The notes under the pieces are model-generated. The model searched no databases. It saw only the letters and a program-made list of their open reading frames with translations, and had not been told where the DNA came from. Position numbers and translations under genes: made by a program. DNA of 64,000 nucleotides from Ustulina deusta (lineage: Eukaryota; Ascomycota; Sordariomycetes; Xylariales; Xylariaceae), in NCBI GenBank assembly GCA_023159155.1, contig JAJNNX010000056.1, positions 186,001-250,000 of the forward strand, written 5' to 3'. The first letter of the stretch is position 1, and every line of letters starts with the position of its first letter. Below are positions 57,182 to 64,000 of the stretch, piece after piece.

Positions 57182-58688
57182 ATGCCGAGGCTGCACACCG
57201 GCAACATCAACTCCCACGTAGTCGAGGCCAAATATGCCGTGCGTGGCGAGTTGGCCGTCAAGTCGGAGGAGTACCGTGCAAAGCTTCGAAGAGGCGATAC
57301 CGACCTGCCTTTCTCCGAGGTCATCAGTGCCAACATCGGCAACCCTCAGCAGCTCGACCAGAAGCCCATCACCTTCTTCCGCCAGGTCCTGAGCATTCTC
57401 GAGTACCCCCAGCTTCTGGATAACGAGCAGGTCTTGCTGAACGGCCTGGGATACAATCCCGATGTGTTGGAGCGCGCAAGGTTCCTCTTGAAGAGCGTCG
57501 GCAGTGTTGGAGCCTACAGCGCAAGTGCAGGTGTTCCCGCCATCAAGGAGAGCGTCGCCAGGTTCCTCGAGAGTATGTCTTTGGGCCCATGAGCAGTGCT
57601 TTTTCTTGAGCACCGAGAGCTAATCGATCATGACAGAACGAGACGGTTTCCCCGCTGACCCTGCCCACATCTACTTGTCCGCCGGTGCCTCGTCGGGTGT
57701 AAACACCCTGCTGCATATCCTCTGCGCTGCGCCTACGTCCGGCATCCTCGTCCCCATTCCCCAGTACCCCCTATATACCGCCTCGCTGGCCGTTCTCAAC
57801 GCCACCTGTGTGCCCTATTACCTCGACGAAGCCGCTCAGTGGGGCACATCGGTCGAGACGATCAAGACAGCCTACGATGCGGCCAAGAGCAACGGAACGG
57901 ATGTCCGCGCCATCGTCATCATTAACCCCGGTAACCCGACCGGTGCTTCTCTCTCCGAGTCCGACATTAAGTCGGTCTTGCAGTTCGCAGCCGAGGAGAA
58001 ACTCGTCGTTTTGGCCGATGAAGTCTACCAGACGAATGTCTTCGTTGGAAAGTTCCACAGCTTCCGACAAGTGCTGCTAACGCTGCAGAAGGAGAACCCG
58101 GGCAAGTACGATGGCGTTGAGCTGGCTTCCCTGCACTCCATCTCGAAGGGCATGGTGGGCGAGTGCGGGCACCGCGGCGGTTACTTCGAACTCATCGGCT
58201 TCAACAAGGAGGTCGAGGAGCAGATCTATAAGTTCGTTTCTATCATGCTTTGTTCGCCTGTCATCGGACAGTGCCTCGTCGAGCTCATGGTCAACCCGCC
58301 TCAGCCCGGCGACCCGTCCTACCCGCTCTACGAGCAGGAATACAACGGTATTTTCGAGGGGCTCAAGAAGCGCGCCACAGCCCTCTACGAGGCCTTCAAG
58401 GAGATGGAAGGCGTCGAGTGTGGCGAGCCACAGGGCAGCATGTACCTGTTCCCGACCATCCACGTCCCCTCCAAGGCAGCCGCAGCTGCCCACGCCGAGG
58501 GTCGCTCCCCCGACGAGTTCTACTGCATGCGCCTACTCGAGGCTACTGGTGTTTGTGTCGTGCCCGGCAGCGGCTTCGGCCAGAAGGATGGCACGCTCCA
58601 CTTCCGCACCACGTTCCTCGCCCCCGGCACCGAATGGGTCAGCTCCATCAAGAAATTCCACCAGGAGTTCATGGACAAGTACCGATGA
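57182..58688 (+). CDS. Alanine aminotransferase
   Basis: PLP enzyme interconverting alanine plus 2-oxoglutarate with pyruvate plus glutamate. Exons 57182-57572 and 57637-58688 (64-nt intron with GCTAAT branch-like site) give 480 aa, the usual length of the cytosolic form. ATG 57182 is the first Met in frame; the open frame extends upstream to 56867 without an ATG. Family landmarks: SEVISANIGNPQQL near residue 45, YSASAGVPAIKESVA (about 113-127), IYLSAGASSGV, IVIINPGNPTGASLS, VVLADEVYQTNVF and the PLP-lysine segment SLHSISKGMVGECGHRGG with Lys near residue 300, then VVPGSGFGQ and HFRTTFL at the C terminus. Very strong C/G third-position bias suggests high expression. A mitochondrial form from an unseen upstream exon is possible. 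It converges with the Rpn7 gene. Confidence 0.96.
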
Positions 58689-59380
58689 AATCCCATTGCA
58701 TTGGTCTAGAATATAGCGGTGCATTCCCGCTTACCGCGTGCATGCTTTTGCTTTCTTTTATGGATTAGGCCGATATATTTAGAGTCTTCCCCGCCCTGTC
58801 CCCCAACATAAGCTGTTGGCTCAATCCCTAAGAGAAAAGGGGTTGTCGAGATGGAAACGCGTCATAAATCGCATGACGAGCTACCGAGTGATGCATAGGT
58901 GCGATTCTAGTATACCTACTTAGACTAAGACCAAGAGATAGATGCATAAGATGTTTCTGGGGGGTAGCTTCCTTCGGAAAGGGCGGGTTTTAGATAAGCC
59001 GGACTCAACGACGTTCCTGTAGCATCGTCGGGTAAAAAAACAACTCTCATCTACATTCACAGGTTTCCCCCAAGATTATACTATGTTGGCCCTGAACTGA
59101 ACTTTGTATGTTAATAGTTTTGTTGCCCATCCGTCTCTGAGTCTGATAGTATCAGCAGACTGTAACAGTACCGTACTATTACACGTATTTTTCTATTTGC
59201 ACAGAAATCTAGCCCTCACAGCCTCCATTTAGGTGTGTTTATAACACACCGAAATGATGCCAGACCATCAACCCAATACGCGTAGAAAGAAATACATAGT
59301 CGTTGATCGAACTAGCTGGTAAATAGACTTTTTTTCTTCCTTTTTTTTAATCAAAAAAAAAGTCTGTCTAAGTACCTAAT
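58689..59380. other. Convergent intergenic region, ALT / Rpn7
   Basis: 692 nt between two 3' ends. It includes an A/T-tract hairpin (59325-59365). No coding signal. Confidence 0.55.
59325..59365. terminator. Inverted repeat between convergent genes
   Basis: Arms AGACTTTTTTT (59325-59335) and AAAAAAAGTCT (59355-59365), starting 16 nt beyond the Rpn7 stop. A short hairpin with A/U tracts in the shared 3' region; any role in 3'-end formation is inference. Confidence 0.3.
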
Positions 59381-61026
59381 CTATACTCGTTCGCTACCGC
59401 GTAGTCGTACGGCCTGGCCGTATTTCTGTAGCTTCGTGATCAACTGATCACCCTGCTTCACGACATCCTGGTATTGTTTGTTCTTGTCGTCTGGGCGGTT
59501 CGTCTCGATGACTCCCTTGCCTGTCACGCGGTCGATGGTGCAGGGGATGCGACCGCCTGCAATGAACTTGGCTAGATCACTAGTAAATGGAGCGGTCAGT
59601 TGTAGTCTCAAGATCCCTAACGGGGTGCGGGGTCGACATACCGGTCTAGGAAGTCTACCGTGACGCCGAAGTCGTTGGCCATGCTCTCGAGACCCACCAC
59701 GCGGTAACTCTGTAGAAGCTGCTGGTATGCGCGCAGCCGCATCTCGCGGATGAACCATCCCCTGTGCTCGAACAAATACCGATCTTGTGTCAGGAACTTC
59801 TCCTCGACGAGAGCAAGGGCCTGGAAGAATAGTTTGTAGTGTCCGCTGTACAGACTATTCACGAGTTGGGCGAGGGATGAGAAATCAATGGCCATCTCGG
59901 TCTCGGGCTGATCGATACCCGTGCCCAGGGTGGTCAGATTAACGGCGGTCATGGCTTTTGACGTGGCGTTGGATGTGGTGGTGCCCTTAGCATCCCGCAT
60001 CTCAGCATCCTCGGCTCCAGGACCGGCGGAAATGGCACCGGACAGGGCCAGCATCTTATCGTCACCGTCCGCTCCCAGGATAGCCTTGATCTCGGGCGCG
60101 TCGACAACCTTGCTCTTGAAGTCAACCCTCTTCAGTGAAACGGAGCCGGCGAGGACGGAATAGACGACGAGGCTAGAGTAGGTGCATAATTCGTAGCTAG
60201 TAAAGGTCGAGAGGGAGTCGAGCAGGAGAGGAGCGGCGAGGTTGTAGGATCGGACCGTGAGGAGATGGAGGCCTTCATAGGCCTTCAAGCGATTCCGGCG
60301 GTCCCAATCACCGCCGCTCTCGACCAGTGTCTTTGCTTTTGTGACGTACTTCTTGACGAGGGTGCGGTCACCGTAAAAGAGACCCATGCGAATGACGGCA
60401 AGGACAATGTCGATCTTGGTACCCAGAATGCCGTTCTTCTCGAGGACGTCCTCGTAGGCTGATATCGCCTTGTCCTATATCCATGCATAGTAAGCACCGT
60501 GATGGAACGATATCAAATGATCATGAAGAAGAAGAAAAGGTGGGGAGGCTCAGCGGACCTTGTCGCCGATCTTGGCGAAGAACTCAGCACGCTTTCCTCT
60601 CGCGGCCATTATCTCCGTGTCGCCGGCCTTCTCAACGGCCTCGTCCTCCTCCTTCTGGATTTCTTCCAGCTCCTTGTCGTTGTCGGCCTTGAGCTGCTGG
60701 TAAACTTGATCATCCCAGGGCAGGTTCACACCCGCCGTGAGGCCACCGCTGGCCATCATGCCAGCGGCAGCACTCGGTTTCCAGCTGGGGGGCTTCTGCT
60801 GTGCGGCGGCACCTGACGTGATCTCGCCAGGGGCATTCAAGATGCCGTCGGTCGGGTGGGCGAGGTACTTGTAGAGGGGGGCCATCTTGTGCTCGCCGAT
60901 GGCATCTTGTAAGCTCTTGACGGCGGCTTGCTGGGCGGGCCGGGCGGCGTAGGGGTTTGTGAGGGTGAATACATGCTGCAGTAGCGGCAGCAGCGGCCAT
61001 TTCGCGTACTGCGGATCGGAGCCCAT
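59381..61026 (-). CDS. RPN7: 26S proteasome regulatory (lid) subunit Rpn7
   Basis: Non-ATPase scaffold of the 19S lid, human PSMD6. Exons 61026-60559, 60474-59642 and 59579-59381 (introns 84 and 62 nt) give 499 aa, somewhat longer than yeast Rpn7 because of Ala/Gly-rich insertions (about 65-95 and 275-310). ATG 61026 opens MGSDPQYAKWPLLPLLQHVF, matching the family start; MAPLYKYL follows near residue 48. TPR-like helices run through the middle (DKAISAYEDVLEKNGILGTK, then IDIVLAVIRMGLFYGD). The PCI domain occupies about residues 320-450, with EHRGWFIREMRLRAYQQLLQ and FGVTVDFLDRDLAKFIAGGR. The C terminus carries RVTGKGVIETNRPD. The frame above the ATG is open for some 50 codons without another ATG. 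Shares a divergent promoter with the cap methyltransferase gene. Confidence 0.96.
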
Positions 61027-61752
61027 CTTCGCGATGGGGAAGTGTGCGATGGGGATATTGGATGAGTGACAGCGCTTGAGGTCAGGCTCGTCGGTCTGTG
61101 TGGAAGAGGGGACTCGGGCGAGGTAGGCGATTTTACGCAGTTGGCGTCGGGTCAGACGTAGGTGTGTACTGTGGCGTTGGTTGCAAGGGAGGACAATCCG
61201 GTGAATCGGGTATTTGCTACCTGCCTAGCTAAGACAGGTAGATAGATCTATAAGGCTATTATTCATGGCCCACGATGAAGTACCAGTGCAGGCGTCCATG
61301 GCCGACGTAACAAGTGCTGAGCTTAGACGACGGCGGAGCCAATGGCAGGCGGTCAGTCGAGCTCTTAAGTGGGGCGAGAGCGAGAGCCTCAATTGAGAGA
61401 AGGCAGGTACATATCTCATCCGCCGACAGACCCAAGCCAGGGAGGTACCTATCTAGGTATCCGCAAGCGCCTATCTAATCGATCGATCTAGAGGTACCAA
61501 CCTACCCTGGAAGCATGCATGCCGATGTTCTTCGTAGCTGAAGTTGCCGCTCTCGCGATTCTTCACCAGCACAACTCCCCAACACATTGCAGAGCAGCCA
61601 ACTTCTTCAATTAGATTGTCAGTCATTTGGAGGCGACACCTTGCTGAACCCGTCAAAAGCATACTCAACGTCCAAGATCGATATTATCTACACAACACCA
61701 GCAAAGCCACATCAAAACGGCTTCGGACCTCGCAATCCACCCGCCTCAGACA
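61027..61752. promoter_or_regulatory. Divergent promoter of Rpn7 and cap methyltransferase genes
   Basis: 726 bp between head-to-head start codons. It holds TACCTAGGTA-type motifs near 61218 and 61445-61460. No PACE-like proteasome box (GGTGGCAAA) was seen, which fits filamentous fungi. Confidence 0.5.
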
Positions 61753-63291
61753 ATGGCCGGCGACGAGGGCACAGAAGACCTTCCTCAGCCTTTCGACGCA
61801 AAGAGGCTTGAGTCGGCCAAGAGGCGCAAGCATAGCAGCAACAACAACAACAATAACGACGACGACGGGTCGCCCTTGGGGGAGTCGAACGGCAAAGGCC
61901 CAGACCTGCCGTCCATCGACGAACTGCCGCAACCCTTCGACGCGAAGAAGCTCGAGCCCGCCAAGAAACGCCAACGCTCTACATCCCCCTCCGAAGCGCC
62001 CCGGAAGCTCAAGCGCCCGGGTCAGCGAGCCCGCATATCGAATAACGAAGCCGCCGCCATCCGCAAGCGACATGAGCAGCGCGAACGAGAGGCCGCACAA
62101 ACCGCAACCGACACCGCCACCCTCGCCCAGAGGGGCATCAACGACATAGTGCGCCAACACTACAATGCCGTGCCCGAGCGTGGTCGGGACTGGCGGAAGA
62201 CCGGGAGTCGGATCAAGGGCCTGCGCGTCTTCAACAACTGGGTCAAGAGCACGCTCATCCAGAAGTTCTCACCCGACGAGGACCACACGCCCGGCGCCCA
62301 GCAGCAAGGCCGTGATATGGCCGGCGCACACGGACACGAGCTGATTGTTCTCGACATCGGCTGCGGCAAAGGCGGTGATCTAGGCAAGTGGCAACAGGCA
62401 CCACAGAGGGTCCAACTCTACGTCGGGCTGGACCCCGCCGACGTTTCCATCGACCAGGCAAAGGACCGGTATCGAAGCATGGGCAGTCAAGGCGGCAGGG
62501 GCGGCCGAGGTGGGAGAGGCGGCTATCGAGGTGGCCGCCAACAACAACAACAACAACATCATCAGCAACATCTATTCGACGCCCGCTTTTTCGTCAAGGA
62601 CTGTTACGGCGAATCACTTGTCGACGTCGATATTGTGCGCCAGGTCGGATTTGATCCCTCGCCCATGGGCCGTAGCGGTTTCGACATTGTCAGCATGATG
62701 TTTTGCATGCACTATGCGTTCGAGACAGAAGATAAGGCTCGAATGATGCTACAGAACGTCTCCAGCGCGCTCAAGAAAGGCGGGCGGTTTATAGGGTGCA
62801 TACCCAACTCAGACGTCATCAGCAGCAGAGTCATGAAATTCAACGAACGGATGACCAAGAAAGAAGAAGATCCTGTCGAGGAAGGCGAACAGCCGTCGGA
62901 AGACAAGGAGGAGGGTGAGGCCGAGGAGACGGCGGAATGGGGCAATGAATTATATCGGGTGAGATTCCCCGGCAAGACGCCAGAGGATGGTGTCTTCCGT
63001 CCGCCCTTCGGCTGGAAATATAACTTCTTCCTCGACGAAGCGGTCGAAGAGGTGCCCGAGTACGTGGTGCCATGGGAGGCGTTCCGAGCCATCGCCGAGG
63101 ACTACAACCTGGAGCTGCAGTACCATCAGAGCTTTAAGGACATCTGGGAATCAGAGAAGGATGACCACGTATTAGGCCCTCTCAGCGAACGCATGGGCGT
63201 TCGTGGGAAGGCCAGAGGCCCGCTGTTGGTTTCTCCTGCGGAGATGGAGGTGGCCAATTTCTATGTAGCATTCTGCTTCTATAAAGTATAG
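61753..63291 (+). CDS. ABD1: mRNA cap guanine-N7 methyltransferase
   Basis: Nuclear SAM-dependent enzyme that methylates the GpppN cap. Intronless, 512 aa, ATG 61753 to TAG 63291. The N-terminal 120 residues are disordered and contain two copies of a DLPQPFDAK/ELPQPFDAK motif separated by an Asn/Asp run. The catalytic core starts with HYNAVPERGRDWRKTGSRI and FNNWVKSTLI, then the SAM motif LIVLDIGCGKGGDLGKW (about 197-213). Between core strands it carries an unusual insert (about 246-272) of Gly-Gly-Arg repeats and a Gln/His run. Downstream are FDIVSMMFCMHYAF, the ALKKGGRFIGCIPN strand and the C-terminal FYVAFCFYKV strand. An acidic loop (EEGEQPSEDKEEGEAEE) interrupts the region before VRFPGKTP. 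All key elements are present, so the protein should be active. Head to head with Rpn7. Confidence 0.95.
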   Translation: MAGDEGTEDLPQPFDAKRLESAKRRKHSSNNNNNNDDDGSPLGESNGKGPDLPSIDELPQPFDAKKLEPAKKRQRSTSPSEAPRKLKRPGQRARISNNEAAAIRKRHEQREREAAQTATDTATLAQRGINDIVRQHYNAVPERGRDWRKTGSRIKGLRVFNNWVKSTLIQKFSPDEDHTPGAQQQGRDMAGAHGHELIVLDIGCGKGGDLGKWQQAPQRVQLYVGLDPADVSIDQAKDRYRSMGSQGGRGGRGGRGGYRGGRQQQQQQHHQQHLFDARFFVKDCYGESLVDVDIVRQVGFDPSPMGRSGFDIVSMMFCMHYAFETEDKARMMLQNVSSALKKGGRFIGCIPNSDVISSRVMKFNERMTKKEEDPVEEGEQPSEDKEEGEAEETAEWGNELYRVRFPGKTPEDGVFRPPFGWKYNFFLDEAVEEVPEYVVPWEAFRAIAEDYNLELQYHQSFKDIWESEKDDHVLGPLSERMGVRGKARGPLLVSPAEMEVANFYVAFCFYKV

Positions 63292-64000
63292 ATAGATATC
63301 GCCGTCCGGCGTAGCTATCTGTGAGTATCAATGCAGCGAGTGCTGATCTAGAACCCTACTCCGACGGCACTGTGCGTTAGCATATAACGAATTGCCGAAT
63401 GTGAACATGGTTTATGAATCCTGTTGCTATCCCATCTACATATATATTGGGGGGTGTTTTCAATCTGTGGTACGGCGACTCGTCCACGAGCAATTCGTAC
63501 GTACGACAGCTGGTGAATTGACAGTTCTACAGCATCATGGTAGAATCAATCTTGTATTTGGTCCGGATCATCACTGGACCTCAACTCTCAAATATTGTAG
63601 AATGAAACCTAGGTATCTCCTTCACAGATACTCTACTCTATCTACATAGTAAGGTCACATCAGTACCCCGTGTATGTTGGGATATGGTACACAACTAGAG
63701 CGTAGGTGGTCTATCATCCTCCACTTCTTTTTGTGTCAATCTTATTGCTGCCTTAGGCTCCATCAAGTTGGTCTAGACTAACCTACCTAGGTAGTTAGTC
63801 AAGAAGGATGATTTAAAGGTTTCCCAAAAGGGGAAGTGGAGTGTTCTGTGACTGGCTCATCCAAACGTCTCTCTCCTCTGCTAACTAGAGCTTCGAGTTT
63901 GCAGCACCTAGGTAGGTCATAATGCCCTTGGTATCTATTCATTCGGCTTCACCGAGTCCGCGATGGTAATGAAGCCTTCAACACAACCTTGCCTACGCAC
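63292..64000. other. Right-edge intergenic segment
   Basis: Downstream of the cap methyltransferase. Contains two CCTAGGTAG-type motifs (about 63782-63793 and 63906-63915). No coding signal. Confidence 0.5.

Noticed and set aside
61027..61180. N-terminal extension of Rpn7
   Set aside because: Open frame of about 50 codons above the ATG lacks another ATG and resembles no Rpn7 N terminus.
1..64000. CRISPR arrays, bacterial operons, phage or insertion sequences
   Set aside because: No regularly spaced direct repeats, ribosome binding sites or transposase genes; gene structure is clearly fungal.

Overview
This window is nuclear DNA of a filamentous ascomycete, most likely a Sordariomycete (Xylariales or a relative is a guess). 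Genes carry several short GT-AG introns (about 50-210 nt) with CTAAC-like branch sites. The families are typical of Pezizomycotina: asco-laccase, fusicoccadiene-synthase-type terpene cyclase, GCR1_C transcription factor, copper metallothionein. The intergenic DNA is strewn with the palindromic TACCTAGGTAGGTA-type motif common in these fungi. All spliced models below were built by hand from splice signals, and each keeps one open frame across its junctions unless stated otherwise.

Layout. From 0.4 to 5 kb there is a tandem-chromodomain nuclear protein (445-1758, -) and a secreted laccase (3216-5016, -). From 5 to 12.8 kb lies an AT-rich gene desert. From 12.8 to 17.2 kb is a two-gene terpenoid locus: a 323-aa class I terpene cyclase (12766-14007, -) and a nine-exon cytochrome P450 (15115-17157, +), sharing a 1.1-kb divergent promoter. 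From 17.2 to 22.7 kb only unassignable ORF fragments are seen. A methionine/amino-acid permease is at 22746-24491 (+) and a fungal-specific nuclear protein at 27439-29276 (+). From 29.7 to 33.6 kb a FAT1-type very-long-chain acyl-CoA synthetase ending in a peroxisomal signal (29755-32003, -) is followed by an eight-exon hotdog acyl-CoA thioesterase (32525-33585, -); a perfect 23-bp hairpin lies between them. A Nop8-like nucleolar RNA-binding protein is at 34107-35807 (+).

A 23-codon copper metallothionein gene split by a 209-nt intron is at 36511-36791 (-); it is too short to show as an ordinary ORF. From 37 to 48.9 kb the DNA is mostly gene-poor. It holds a hypothetical nuclear protein (41578-42713, -), a repeat plus RRM-like gene that looks partly broken (44090-45391, +) and coding-like debris near 46.5-47.8 kb. 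A GCR1_C transcription factor is at 48968-50245 (-), followed by a 6.9-kb intergenic region. The right end is a housekeeping block: alanine aminotransferase (57182-58688, +), proteasome lid subunit Rpn7 (59381-61026, -) and mRNA cap guanine-N7 methyltransferase (61753-63291, +), the last two head to head.

Functional links. The cyclase and P450 should make and oxidise a terpene whose prenyl-diphosphate substrate is supplied from elsewhere, since no prenyltransferase module or gene is visible. The acyl-CoA synthetase and thioesterase form a same-strand pair acting in opposite directions on acyl-CoA. The clearest leads are the stand-alone cyclase module, the laccase with Met at the type-1 copper axial position, the metallothionein gene, and the hairpin.
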